Assembly (NCBI RefSeq): GCF_024586455.1
Contig: NW_026091547.1
Span: forward strand, 62,001-126,000
Origin: Bactrocera neohumeralis
Lineage: Eukaryota > Arthropoda > Insecta > Diptera > Tephritidae
Reading direction: 5' to 3'
Length of the DNA: 64,000 nt
How positions within the stretch are numbered: the stretch's first letter is position 1; each line of letters begins with the position of its first letter. Below the pieces are notes generated by a model, which had not been told where the DNA came from, searched no databases, and saw only the letters and a program-made list of their open reading frames with translations. Shown here piece after piece: positions 1-11,329 of the stretch. The translations under genes and the position numbers were made by a program.

Positions 1-718
1 CTGAGCCAAAGATAAAGATATTAAAGTGAAATTTAGCACAAAGGATCGCATTAGGGAGGGACATATTTGGACGTAATTTTTTTGGAAAAGTGGGCGTGGC
101 CCCTCCCCCTACTAAGTTTTTTGTACATATCTCGGAAACTACTATAGCTATGTCAACCAAACTCTATGGAGTCGTTTCCTTCAGGCATTTCCATATACAG
201 TTCAGAAATGGAAGAAATCGGATAATAACCACGCTCACCTCCCATACAAAGGTTATGTTGAAAATCACTAAAAGTGCGTTAACCGACAAACAAAAAACGT
301 CAGAAACACTAAATTTTACGGGAGAAATGGCAGAAGGAAGCTGCATCCAAACTTTTTTTAAAAATTGAAAATGGGCGTGGCGTCGCCCACTTATGGACCA
401 AAAACCATATCTCGGGAACTACTAGACCGATTTCAATGAAATTCGGTATGTAATATTTTTTTAACACCCTGATGACATGTACGAAATATGGGTGAAATCA
501 GTTAACAACCACGCCTTCTTCCAATATAACGCTAGTTTGAATTCCATCTGATGCCTTCTCTGTATAATATATAAATACATACGGAATAAAACTTTACACA
601 AATATGGGATTTGAAAAACATGTAAATGACGGATAATGAAATCTCGATTATCACTTTAATTATGCGAGAGTATAAAATGTTCGGTGACACCCGAACTTAG
701 CCCTTCCTTACTTGTTTA
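1..718 (+). repeat. Family A interspersed repeat, copy 1 (left end outside window)
   Basis: This is the 3' two thirds of a roughly 1.1-kb dispersed repeat that recurs at 24.5, 36.3, 36.9, 40.2 and 40.4 kb. Shared landmarks are the phrases 'aaagtgggcgtggcccc', 'catatctcggaaactac', 'aaccacgccttcttcc' and the end 'gcgagagtataaaatg' followed by 'ttcggtgacacccgaac' and 'ttagcccttccttacttg'. It has no conserved reading frame across copies, so the open frames inside it are not genes. The start lies before base 1. Confidence 0.9.
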
Positions 719-854
719 TATCGAAGTTAGCCTTCATTTATTGTTTATGTTTATTTTTAATGATTAAGTTCAATGTGCTTTGGCTAGTTTAGGCTACATC
801 GTTGATCGAACGTGGACTACTATATACATGTATGTAGTCCGTTGTGAGGCCATA

Positions 855-1575
855 GAAAAGAAGAACCCCTGTGTTCGAACTTATAAAATAACAAAACCCT
901 TTCCGCCAGTTCGGTGGGATGTCTGAAGGTATGCGCCTCCAAGTGATTAAGTCTTGACCTCCCTAACGCAAGACAGCCAAGAAGGAAGTGTTGAGTTGTT
1001 TCCACCTAATCTTCTTCCATACAGCTTCTGCAGATGGTGTCTGGTAGGATTCCCAGCCTTACTGCGTGGAAGTCAATAGGGCAGTGGTATGTTACAAGTC
1101 CCAAAACTAGGGAAAGGCTGCCTTACTGAGGGCAAAGAGATCACTAGATCTCATGCGAACGATCTAGGGACAAAATGCTTTTTCAACAGTGTGTGTAAAA
1201 ATTGTGGCCCAGCTCCGCTCTGAATTCTCTCATTGTTAATGAGTTCAAGGCTGTAATCGTCGCTCTGCTATCTGAGTCGATGGTCACACCTCTGAAGGAG
1301 GCTGCACTCCGGAGTAGTAAATCCACTGCTACCTTAATGGCTCCAATCTCGGACTGGAAGACACTGCAATACTTAGGAAGTTGGAGAAACTGGAGTTGAT
1401 AGAGAGCTCCTGACAGTAGACCCCTCCACCTTTGACCCATCCGTGAAGAAGCTCACTGTCCCTTTTCTCCAACGGCTTCTTCCCATCCACAACTCCCTCA
1501 GTATATGGGTAGAGAAGGAGCCGCCAGAGTTCGGTTTAGCGACTTCATGACCCAAGCGATCAGACCCGTGCTTTT
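855..1575 (-). pseudogene. RNase H / C-terminal fragment of a non-LTR retrotransposon (I/LOA-like)
   Basis: Read on the minus strand, broken frames give an RNase H domain: 'SFFTDGSK' with the first catalytic Asp near 1455, then 'FQSEIGAIK' with the Glu, then 'DSDSRATI' with the next Asp. After a gap comes 'TTQHFLLGC', the Cys/His-rich tail found at the C-terminus of I- and R1-like ORF2 proteins. At least two frame changes are needed to read through, and no reverse transcriptase remains. The clade is inferred from the RNase H and tail; it is certainly dead. Confidence 0.75.
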
Positions 1576-1994
1576 TTAGGAATTCAGCAGCCTACTCTGT
1601 TGCAAAGTTTAACAATAACTAAAAAGAAATGGCAACATCTGCAGGACCTAGAAGCTTTTATTTCAACAGACTGCTATTACTTTTATGATAATATACCTTT
1701 TGAGTAATTAGTTATTTAATAAGTAATAATTAAACATTATCCTAATTTTTTTAGCTTGAAATATTTAAATTTTTTCTAGTACTTCTGTACATATTATTAA
1801 TAAAAATAACATGAAATATGAAAAACTTGCAACTGTTTTTATTTAAAATTAATAAAAAGTATTAATATTCAAATTTTTAGTTTGTATTCAAATTTAGATA
1901 CTACTATAAAATTTGCTTAATTTTTTCCTTATTTTTTTTTTTCTAAAATATACTTATAGTTTCATGTTAATTCAGATTTGAAAATTTTGTTTGA
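1576..1994. other. AT-rich stretch, no gene seen
   Basis: Very AT-rich sequence with homopolymer runs between the retrotransposon scrap and the Helitron. No frame, repeat or RNA gene is recognised. Confidence 0.6.
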
Positions 1995-3104
1995 ATGTTT
2001 ATCTGTTAGTAACGCTAAGGCTCGAGAACGGCTGCACCAATCTTGATAAAATTTTCAGAGGTTGTTTTTTGTGGATCGGGGAAGGTTTAGAAATAAAAAA
2101 CCTTATAATTTTCATGAGGAAAAGTCGGAATATTGAACAATTCCAAAAAGTAACTTGTTTCTATAAATTTTTTTTTTTAATTTTTTTGTTTTTAAATATT
2201 TTTATTTGTAATTTATTTGAATCGTTCAATTTCGGTCGCTTGCTTTTTTATTCCTGCTATTCAAAAGAAAAATCAGTGAAAATTATTCAGTGAAAACTTT
2301 ATGTGTGTGAAACAAAGTGATCAATTACAGATTGAAATTTGTTACGAAGCCAAAAAGAGGTCGCGCTAATATCGGTTACATTGCCGAAGACATTTTACAT
2401 TGTATTTTATAAGAATTGGAATAGGCAAATTTTGTGTGATACCTCCAGTGGTTTGATATCAATTCCACCTGCCTTTTGCCAATTCACTTCAACGAAATAT
2501 GAACTCATCACGAATGTTTATGCCAACATTGGCCAAATTATTCTAACTACAATTGCTTGAGTGTACGCGCAATTTTAGCTGCCAAAAATACGAAGCCGTC
2601 AATTATACATTGGAATTTCTAAAATCCTTGGAGAGGCTTGGTATGCAGCCGCATTATTTGCGTCTCAAAGTTGAATCCGTCATTATTATGTTTCTCAATT
2701 TTCATGCGCCGAAATTTTGTAATGGAATCATACTGACTGCCTCAGCTATGAAATACAAGGGCATACTGCTTGATTCTACGAATTCTCTTGAGTTCCACCG
2801 AATTGCCATTTTAGCTCACACGTATTCAATTTCCAATCAAAATTGCATTTGCGATGACTATCAACAGGACACAAGGATAGCCGCTAGAAGTGTGTGGCAT
2901 AAATCTGGAAATGCCATGCTATATGTGGCGTGTTCACGAGTTGGAAAACCGGAACAGGAACAAAAATTGTTGTTTATCAAGCTGTGTTACATTGAAAAAA
3001 AAATATAGAAAAATCGAAAATAAATGATTTTTAACGCAACGTAAATTCAACTTTCTTTGCAAAACAAATAATATCACGCAAGACAACGCCTGCTGGTCAG
3101 CTAG
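1995..3104 (+). mobile_element. Helitron remnant, copy 1
   Basis: The left part contains 'gttagtaacgctaaggctcgagaacggct' style sequence (start near 2006) that matches, in reverse, the Helitron at 33.8-35.9 kb. The right end reads 'gacaacgcctgctggtcag' then CTAG at 3101-3104 followed by T, the CTRR-T type 3' terminus of Helitrons with a GC-rich subterminal segment. The body encodes the C-terminal part of the Pif1-like helicase. The Rep (HUH) region is missing. The 5' end is approximate. Confidence 0.85.
2340..3008 (+). pseudogene. Helitron Pif1-like helicase, C-terminal remnant
   Basis: The longest open part (2553-3008) holds the end of a Helitron RepHel helicase: 'AVNYTLEFLKSLE', then 'LRLKVESVIIMFLN', then 'APKFCNGI', and the terminal 'LYVACSRVGKP', which is the conserved helicase motif VI region. 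Earlier pieces (around 2500-2575, giving the 'NIGQII' and 'RAILAAKN'-like segments) are in another frame. The normal 'TINKSQGQS' motif is degraded to unrelated residues. Family knowledge: RepHel drives rolling-circle transposition. Here it cannot work because motifs and frames are lost. Confidence 0.85.
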
Positions 3105-4448
3105 TTAATAATAAAATTGGAAACATTAAAACTCATGGTATTATTATATTTTATAAATATCAAATAATTTTCTAATATTTAGTATTATAGAATAAAAACT
3201 ATCTATAATGAATATGAAAAAAAAATTCCCGCTACTTTTAAACTCCTTTCCAGTTAGTAATGGGTACACCGCATAATAATTCACCATAAAGAATAATGCC
3301 AGACTAATAATAAATTGGTAAAATAACAAGGAAACTCAATTACCTATATTCGAAAACTCTTTTGTCTCTTACTATAACCTAAGGCTAACTAAAGAATTTC
3401 AGGTTCGAAGTACGTTCGAAGTACGTAAGCATGTAAGCAAGGTTTATTTTATTGTAAGTCAAATTTATTAATCGAGAATGATTTCATTATATTTCCATTC
3501 ATTCATTCATTGTAACAAAAGCAAAGCTATTAAAGGGATACAAGTTGTGTACAGATGTTATATATTTCATTCTACAATATATTATACTTTTAAAGCTAAA
3601 ATTAAATTAAGCCAAGAGGGGAAAATAGATGATTCAGATTATTGAATTCGCGAAGATGCTATCAATAGAGAATTCTCCAATAATTCCTATCGTTCGTAAA
3701 TTCGAATTACTTACATATCTAAGTATGTATATCGACACCGATCTTATTCCAACGCCATTGGAACACGTTAAAACTTGGTATCTTAAATAGATATGTATAT
3801 GTTCATATATGTTGATTAAACATTTTAACGATTTGTATGAATACTCCCTCTAAATTTACCTTTCCAAGTTATTTCTCAGAATTTCTCGATATATTTCCAC
3901 AGCTAAAGGAAATGATATGGCGTATTTTTAACATGATTCAAATGGGAATAAGCTCTAGCTTATCCTCACTTTAACCTTAGCTTCGTTTCATTTGTCTCTT
4001 AGAATGAACTCGTTTTATCTTGCATCCCCTAGCGTGCCCTTGCTTAACATCGAACTTAATTACGCTATGGGTAACAAACCCTTCTCAATGACATTTCACC
4101 TTAATGTCAGAGAGAGATTCTCTGATGGGGTAGATTTCTATAACTCACCAAGGATTTTCTTATTATAAGACTTTCTTGCGGTTGAGAACCATTTTTGCAA
4201 TAATCATTGCATACTTTTTTCAGTATCAGCTTCAGCCGAACGATATTTGGGTAAATTTGACCAAGTCTCCGTTGGAATTTTAGTCCAGATTCAAAAAATT
4301 GAATGAACTTCCAACCAATACACAAACTCAACAATTACTTGGCAAACAAGCATTCTTCGCAATTATGCTCTCCTTAAAGGCCAAATTCCCGTTTTCAACT
4401 CGACACGACTTCGCAAATAAAAATGATGTCGTAGCCGAATTGAAAATA
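3105..4448. other. Non-coding stretch, nothing recognised
   Basis: AT-rich sequence with only short random open frames. No repeat shared with the rest of the window and no RNA gene were seen. Confidence 0.5.
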
Positions 4449-4610
4449 ATATGTGACCTGGTCTACGAAAAGGGAGCTAACGTGCGAAAACTAGTTTTCT
4501 GGGAAACAGCTGTTAAAAAAAAAGCATCTCACCTTCCATCCGAATCAACTAAAAAGTGAAAATTGATTTTTTGACACCTAAGCCCCCTTTCCGTAGACCA
4601 GGTCACATAT
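4449..4610. mobile_element. Short MITE-like inverted-repeat element (about 160 bp)
   Basis: The left end 'tgtgacctggtctacg' (from about 4453) is repeated in reverse complement at the right end ('cgtagaccaggtcaca', to about 4608). The arms stay similar for roughly 35 bases with a handful of mismatches. There is no coding capacity. The flanks share only 'ata', so the target duplication is not settled. The class of parent element is unknown. Confidence 0.65.
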
Positions 4611-4895
4611 AAGTATATGTGTAGAGCAGTGGTCGGCATGAGAGAATCTGTCACTGTGTTGGTGAGCACGAAAAAAAAGTAGCCCAGTGAGAAATTGCAA
4701 TTAAATTTAAGCAAATTTTATAAATAATTATTAGTATAATGAAAATTAACAAAATGTCTTTTAAGGATATTATTCCCTATTATCTTTAAAAGACTTAACA
4801 TAAAAGGCATTGCATGGCACCAAAGGCATTTAGAATCGTAAAATATTTCTCGCAGGGCATATTTGGTTTTGCGGTATAGTCCTGCGTGATGTTAA

Positions 4896-5486
4896 TTCCA
4901 GAGATAAAGAGATGTTTAACTCCTCTCTCACTGGAAGTGTGAGAGCAATTGCTAAACGTCAAAACCACCTAAACTTTGACAGTTGATCGAGTTCAGGAGG
5001 TTTTGACGTTTAGCAATTGGAAACGAGCGATGGCCAGATTGAAATCTTACCAAAAAAATATGTAAACGGAGGGATTTGTTGCATCGTTCAAGACCACTTA
5101 TAAAAATGAAAATTAAATAAATTTGTAAAATTTAAAGATATTTGATGAAACGTTTTGTAATTTGAAGCATAATAGTTTTATTTTCAATGAAAAATGATTA
5201 AAAACGTTTAATGATTGAGAGCTAACAAGCTTAAATCCAATTATTGGGCATTGAAAGGACAAAAGTCAGTTGTTATAATATTCTTTCAAAAGATTTAAAT
5301 AGTTTCTCCATATAATAAATAACCGCTATATAGTAATTTTTATACATACTAAATGTTGGGTGTTTGAATTTAAATGCCCAAAAATTGTAATTTTGTTCAA
5401 TCTGGCCATAATGGAAAATGTTATAAAAAACGCTAATTTTGAGGCGCTCTCACACTGGAATAAGTTTAACAACCCTTTATTCCTGG
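4896..5486. mobile_element. MITE-like element with imperfect terminal inverted repeats, TTAA-flanked
   Basis: The left end (TTCCAGAGATAAAGAGATG after TTAA at 4892-4895) is matched in reverse at the right end (CATTCCTGG-type end before TTAA at 5487-5490). Further in, 'ctctcactggaagtgtgagag' on the left is mirrored by 'gcgctctcacactgga' on the right. The subterminal 'aatgttataaaaaa' and 'gcgctctc' recur in the element at 49653-50058. Non-coding. The TTAA flanks could be a target duplication or chance. Confidence 0.6.
4946..5019. repeat. 25-bp inverted repeat (hairpin) inside the MITE
   Basis: The arm 4946-4970 (starting caattgctaaacgtcaaaac) is repeated in reverse complement at 4995-5019 with one mismatch, separated by 24 bases. 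It would form a strong hairpin in single-stranded DNA or RNA. Confidence 0.85.
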
Positions 5487-5490
5487 TTAA

Positions 5491-6065
5491 TTCGTTGCTG
5501 GCTCGACAACGACTGAACGATAGAGCGTAAGCGTACGTGTGAAGTTAGTTTGCACAATTGTGCTAAGAAATGCCGACCGCTTATTTACGAGCATGTGGCT
5601 CATACATACACACGCATAATCGCTTCAAAACAGCTGCTACCACTTTAGCCACAACAAAAGTGTACGTGTGCTACTCAATAAACACTCCTGCACGCGTGCA
5701 TATTTTCACAACTGCGGTTTATGATACTGATTTGAATCATGTGTCACTGATTTGATCGTCTAACAACATGTTCGCGTGTTACATTTTGACTAAATATGGC
5801 ATATACATACTATCAATCTTTACTCGATGGAAACATATATACACGTCTAACAACACACATATCATTCTCTATTTTCTGCTGAGAAAATGGTCGAACAAAA
5901 ATTGAATGATTTTAAATATCCACCGTGTCATGAATTTCCAGTAGTATTTTATTACTATCAATCTTTAATTGTTTTTTCCTGCAGTGCATTTCTCAATGAA
6001 TTTCTAGTCAATTTTCAGTCAATTTACAGTCATTTTCTTATAAATTTCGATTGTTTTTTCCAGTC
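5491..6065. other. Non-coding stretch, nothing recognised
   Basis: No known element or gene signature was seen. One 72-codon open frame (5887-6105) exists only because its end runs into the inverted copy of the DUF4806 gene tail. Confidence 0.5.
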
Positions 6066-6251
6066 AGTAAAAAAACGCCGTCTACCTTTGGCTGAAAATA
6101 AATGATTGTATTGAGCTGTAAGGAAAAACATGTTAATGAATTTATTTAAAATATAATTAATTTAAAATATAATTAATTCATTAACATGTTTTTCCTTACA
6201 GCCCAATACAATCATTTATTGTCAGCCAAAGGTAGACGGCGTTTTTTTACT
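6066..6251. repeat. 77-bp inverted duplication of the DUF4806 gene 3' end
   Basis: Bases 6066-6142 and 6175-6251 are reverse complements with two mismatches. The right arm contains the last 13 or so codons and the stop of the minus-strand DUF4806 gene plus about 37 bases beyond it. The left arm is the same segment in plus orientation, ending in 'VKKRRLPLAENK' and a stop. The 32-base spacer holds two tandem copies of TTTAAAATATAATTAA (6145-6160, 6161-6176). Confidence 0.95.
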
Positions 6252-7019
6252 CTTTCGTTTGCATAAACGAAATGTTTTTGTAGCGTTGATCTAACGGCTT
6301 TTTCGTCCACTTGAAACATTTCATGGCAAATATCTAAAGAAAGAGGAAAGAAATGTAGTTATTGTTAAAAGAATTAATACAATATAAAATAATATTACTT
6401 TTTATTATTGTTGTAACTAAACATTTTTCCGCGCTTGGCTTATCTGCCGTGCCCCTCCACGAAAAAGACATTGCCAACTCGTCTGAAAAAATACGCCTGA
6501 TTGCTGCTCTTAGGAAAGGGGTTGACGCTTCACCCCCAGTCTTCTTAATATATAGTTTCTATAAATAATTCTTTGTTATACATTTGTAACTGGTAAAAGC
6601 AACATAACAAGCATTATACATACAAATTTCTCCAACAACTCTGGCTTTTGTAAAAGCTGTGCTTCGAAATCGTCAAGATCCTTCTTATGGTAAAATGGTA
6701 GTTGGTCGAATTGTGGGCTTTGACTTTCAGAGGGTTTTCCCCTGTTTTCCAATTTGACCGCAATAACTTCCTCTGTCAGCTTCAACAAATTTCTTTTGCT
6801 TTCTTCCTTTAGCTCCTTCACTTCTGTCTTTAAAGCCCGCACTTCCATCGTCAACTCCGCTATTAAATTTTTAAGAGACTGTTGGTCTGTGCTGTCTAGA
6901 TTTTGATCTGAAAAACATAAAGTTAAATAAAAATGAAGAAAATTTAAAGTGTTTTATTTAGACTTACATATTATTTGGCTGCTGTTAGGTTCATATCCAT
7001 AATTATTTATAGAGCTCAT
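6212..7019 (-). CDS. DUF4806 domain protein, four exons, 205 aa
   Basis: Exons on the minus strand are 7019-6968, 6907-6624, 6558-6399 and 6333-6212. All introns have GT-AG ends, and the phases join to 618 bases with no internal stop. Residues about 20-70 form a charged, probably coiled-coil segment ('ALKTEVKELKEESK'). Residues about 85-170 match the DUF4806 pattern: 'LPFYHKKDLDDFEAQL', then a Gly-containing linker, then 'IRRIFSDELAMSFSWRG'. The C-terminus is basic ('VKKRRLPLADNK'). The start ATG lies 8 bases after the stop of the upstream broken transposase-like frame on the same strand. DUF4806 has no established biochemical role; in insects it occurs in multicopy genes near transposase-like genes. 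A second, worse copy is at 60.65-61.27 kb. The splice model is inferred by eye. Confidence 0.8.
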
Positions 7020-7027
7020 GATGTCAA

Positions 7028-8229
7028 TCAGTTAATTAGTGGTGTGAAATAAAATCCACTTCTAGAAGATTCATTCAAACATATAATCTTGGAAGTTATT
7101 TTTTCTTTTGTAAATTCAATTTCCCTATCGTACTGAATGCCAGCCACATAATACAAGTTAAATTTATATGAACTTTTAGGTGTGCAAAAGTAAGGTGTTA
7201 AATTTTTCAAGACAAGACCGGTGAAAAGTGGAACATTATTGGAATTAATGATTTTTATAATTTGGATAACTGTATTCACAACGAGGCAGAAATTATGTTG
7301 AAAGTACTTCTGCTTTATACAAAGGCAAGGAGTAATGTTCACCTCTTTTCTTAACCCATGCGTTCAAAATCGTTCTCATAACCCCCAAGCAAGCTACATG
7401 CATATAATCCAAACAACATTGATGAATAATGTCTATATTTAAATTTTCTAATCTAGATTTGGACGATTTCATTTGTTCTCGCAACTAAGTTTTGAGTTTC
7501 GGGGAAAACGAGGCGATGTTTTACTATTTCACCTTTTTGGGTGCAACGTACACATGAATAGTACCCAGTGTGGCCTTTAATACCTAACACAAAAGACTTA
7601 GCGGGCGCATCCATTACAAAACATCGGACCGCCACGTTAAAAAATTTTGTTGCAAAAACGAGACCCTCCTGTTGCAGGACTTTAAGTTCAGAAATAAATT
7701 CACTTAAAAAATAAGTTCAGCAGTGCGGTTTTGAATTGCCTTCAAATATTCCTACAATGAAAACATAGTCCACATTGACAATACTGCCTAATATTGGCCA
7801 AACTTGCTTCGAGCTGCTCTTGAACAGTGGCAGACCATCAATGCCGAAATCAAGCATTATATTTGGAAGACGGAAATCATTTAATACTAAGAAGTCTGTC
7901 AACGCATTCTTTAGACCATAATGTACATAAATCCCATCTCCCACATTTCGCTTGACCACTTCAGCCGGTGTTTGTAAAACTGTCCTAGATTCTTTGGGAA
8001 CTTTTATGTTGCTTTTGTTTAGCACACACATTAAAGCATTAAATGCCACAAAATTTATTCCGAAGTCTGACGCCCATTTGCTAAGCTCTGAACGCAGATC
8101 ATAGGTTACATCATTTTCATCATGGTCTTGAAATTGAACTTCAACACTTGAATCACTATGCAACAACTTTGAATTTATAATTTTTTTAGCTTCCTTTCTA
8201 GCTTTTCTTTTTATTTGAGTGGCTGACAT
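7028..8229 (-). pseudogene. Transposase-like gene partnered with DUF4806, broken
   Basis: The start chosen is the Met of 'MSATQIKRKARKEAKK' at 8229; an upstream in-frame Met at 8271 is possible. Recognisable blocks in order are 'LSKWASDFGINFVAFNAL', 'MLDFGIDGLPLFKSSSKQ' followed by 'WPILG' (the 'DGLPL.KSS...WPILG' signature of plant Transposase_21/TNP2-like and related insect proteins), 'VMDAPAKSFVLGIKGHTGY' with 'SCVRCTQKG' (paired Cys), and 'LDYMHVACLGVM'. Damage: an in-frame TGA at 7717-7719, a frameshift near 7480, and a large deletion near 7330 that joins the 'CLGVM' block to a C-terminal block at 7028-7342. It would have been a DNA transposase if the family assignment is right; this copy cannot make one. 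Confidence 0.75.
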
Positions 8230-8271
8230 TATAAAATAATTAATTTTTATTACTTTAATTGGCAAATTCAA

Positions 8272-9478
8272 AAATAATGAATTATTAAGCTATTTTAATT
8301 AATTACTTTCAAATTATGTTTTATTTTATTTATTTCACGCACTAGAGAGCTGTTGCTTTGGAGATGAACTACATATATGGAAGTGAGAAATGCATGCATT
8401 ATTTTGTCACAAAAAGAAATATTTTGATGTTGTTAACTGTATACTCATAACGGGATCACGAAACAACACAATTCATATTTAATCAACTTGTTGAGCGTTT
8501 TTTGATACTTGTACATTTTGTTATTGTAAACGGCAAATTTATCAAAAAACAATCACCAATAACAATCAATAATGATACGTAAATCACCATACAATCAACT
8601 CAATGCTATCTGGGCATTATATAAATATATATGACCAAGACAATCCACTTCTTCTTCTTTAGATTTTTCTCCAAAATTTTCAGTCAGACTAAATGTGGCT
8701 TTTGCAACTCATCAAAGAAATCCAAAGTGCAGTTCAAGCTTCCAATGCAAAAGAGGAATAATAGTGACTGCACTTTTTCTTCTCTTATGATAATCGATTT
8801 GACGTGATCCAACAAATTTTAATACAAATACACATCTTATTGCAATAAGAAAGCTTACTTATCAGAGGCACCTTCAGAGGTTAAAACTAACTTCTTATAA
8901 AAGGCAGTCGTCAAAAAACCTTTTTTAATTATTTGAGAAATTTAAGACAACTATTCCTCATGTGATCAATTCTGCAAAGTAACTTTAAGTGGGCCGTGTC
9001 GGATCTAAGCCCAAATGATTGAATTTTTAAGCTCAGTAAATTAGAAAAATTTACAAATTATGATAATAAAGTGCATTAAACTTTGAACTTATAGAGAGCG
9101 GTCCTTAAGTTAGTAACTAGGTCATCCAGAGAACCATAAATTATTGTTTTCTCCACAACGTTTTACTAAAAAGATCTTACCGATTAGAATTAGCCTTGGT
9201 AAGCGTATCTAATAATGAAAACCTAGAGGCGAAATTTACTAGTCGAAAATGTTTCTATGAAAGTCAAACTATTTTCAGAGTCTAAAGCAGCACAAATTAC
9301 TTATATGCAGCCCAGTTTCACTCTCTACGAATAGTATTTATTTTTTACTACATTTATGTCTGTTTCCAAGTATGTATATTGAACTTTATGAACATTATCT
9401 CCTTCTTCCAGTATTAACTCTTCCCAATAATTTTTTCTTATTTACTACCGTTCCTATATCTTGTCAGTTTCTATTCAT
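8272..9478. other. Non-coding stretch, nothing recognised
   Basis: AT-rich sequence between the transposase-like gene and the odorant receptor. No conserved frame, known repeat or RNA gene was seen. It may hold 3' sequence of the receptor gene at its right end. Confidence 0.5.
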
Positions 9479-11316
9479 TTATCTATAGGCATAAATGACT
9501 GTAAAGTAGGAACCTGCGCCTCTGAGAATCTAAAATGGAACGAAATGAAATGCGAAGAGTTATATATAATGAGTAAATATGAATATACGGATTTTTTTTC
9601 CACTTACCGCTACCACTGTTTCATAGTTGACAACGGAGAAATTAAGACCAGTTAAACGAAAAGGATTACTATTTAAATGAATCGCCAAGGCTATAAGCTT
9701 CATCAATTTCTTGTTCTCCTCAGCGTTAGTTGATTGAAGTATAACATCCTCCCAATCACAGCAATAATACGATGTGCTCAATTTGTCTGTCTGTGAGGAA
9801 ATACAATACTGAATTAGTTATATTATTTAAAAGTTCATATAATAACATAGTGCAAGAACCTTCAGTGTTTTTACATATGAGAAAATACAATCCTTACGGT
9901 TGTCGAGAGTGTTGTGCCCAGGCGTCCAAAGATCAGCAATTCAACTATCTTTCCAATTATCCAGCTTACAAATCGAATATTCTGCGCAGTTATACCTAGC
10001 TGAAAATAAAGTAACGATAACCTAAATCTTTACACCCTAGAACACAACTTAACTAGTCTCTTACACCTGCCTGTATGGTGGCGTTCTAAAAGCCGTGTTG
10101 AAAAAAGCTGAAACTTTACATATATAATAAAACTGAAAGTATGCCAGTTCGAAGGTATCTGCGAAATTGCGCCTAGACGAGTCAATCGTATCTACCTACT
10201 ATAAGGTCCCTATATTCCTTATTGTAAACTATTACGCATTTCACCCTTAGAATCACAAAACATTTTAACTTACCGTTGCCGTTAAAAATCCCAAAACACA
10301 CAACAAAGTCGCACTCAAGGCCAACATAACGAACACACGGAAAGAATACTGCTCCTGCATTGATTTGGCGAAGTCATTTAGCTCCACATTTCGACGAATA
10401 ATGTCGTATAAACGATAACGAAAGCGTTGGGTGACCAACATATTGTCTTTCCGCTTACATTTCTCATGCTCGACAATAGATTCCCTAGAAATATTCCGTA
10501 AATCTTCTAGTAACAACGAATAACGACCATTCAAATGTAATATTTGCATAGCTAATATATTCGCTTCGGCGACCAAGGGACCCACAACAGCGAAACCTGT
10601 CCACATCGACATAGTGAGAAATACTAAATAACGCGGCCAAGGCACAGTATAATCGAAGCCAAAATTTATCGGAAAAGGTACCAAGCGCTCATTTTTGATT
10701 AAACCGCTTACCGGCACATAGACATAGGTCACCAGTGTAATAATATAGGTGAACGTCGAATACTTGGTGGGCAATTGTTGGCGGCGTATCTTCTCGAAAA
10801 GCTCCGGATTCCAGGTACTATGGAGTAAAGGAATTAAACGAGAAAATGAATATTTAAAAATAAATTGGTTATTTAAAATTAAAATGGTTTCTGGTTTATT
10901 GTTGTTACATACCGTTGTATATAGATCTTCTTGTAAAACTCCTCAATGTGCGTTCGAAAACTATTGCGCCTATAGATAATATTATAAGCGCGCAACATCA
11001 TTTCAAATAATATCAAATTGGGTGCCAAGACGGTACAGACAAAGCTGATGTTATCTAAATTGTCATGCATGACTACAGCTTCACCAATGAGAACCATGCT
11101 TTCGGACATAAACTGCATAATGGTCACCATTATATCGGCTATGTAACGGGTTTTCGTAATATGTGCTGCGAGTGGCCAACCATTTGAGCAGAAAAAACCG
11201 TAGAGTTGCCAATCGATCGGAGGATGGAGCCCATTTGGTAACAGAGGTTTATGGTAACTTATCGGTAGGTAACGCATGATGGACACGACAAGGCGTAAAA
11301 CTGAAAAAGAGTTCAT
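9479..11316 (-). CDS. Odorant receptor (insect 7tm_6 family), five exons, 427 aa
   Basis: Exons on the minus strand are 11316-10913, 10817-10274, 9999-9898, 9790-9608 and 9529-9479. Every intron is GT-AG and the phases join to 1284 bases including the stop. Family members are inverted seven-helix odorant-gated channels that pair with Orco in the dendrites of olfactory neurons. Features: 'YLPISYHKPLLPNG' before TM1; hydrophobic segments near residues 38-55, 65-85, 90-115, 150-178, 205-235, 295-350 and 395-427; an exon 2 body with 'LNGRYSLLLEDLRNI'; the C-terminal 'YYCCDWEDV' region; and a last exon giving 'GAGSYFTVIYAYR', which fits the conserved TM7 end. Length is usual for the family (about 380-430). 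The start is the first Met in frame; a stop lies just upstream. Resemblance to the Or63a/Or74a type is only an impression, so no symbol is given. No defects are seen, so it is probably functional. Confidence 0.93.
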
Positions 11317-11329
11317 TCCGACCCAGCAG

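Noticed and set aside
90..368. 92-codon plus-strand frame and similar frames in other family A copies
   Set aside because: The frame is not preserved between copies and substitutions do not favour synonymous sites; it is repeat sequence.
1202..1399. Plus-strand frame over the RNase H fragment
   Set aside because: Shadow of the minus-strand RNase H coding, which has recognisable catalytic motifs.
5887..6105. 72-codon plus-strand frame
   Set aside because: Its only gene-like end is the inverted copy of the DUF4806 tail; the upstream part has no features.
6362..6568. 68-codon plus-strand frame with a hydrophobic start
   Set aside because: It is the opposite strand of exon 3 of the DUF4806 gene, whose splice phases fit.
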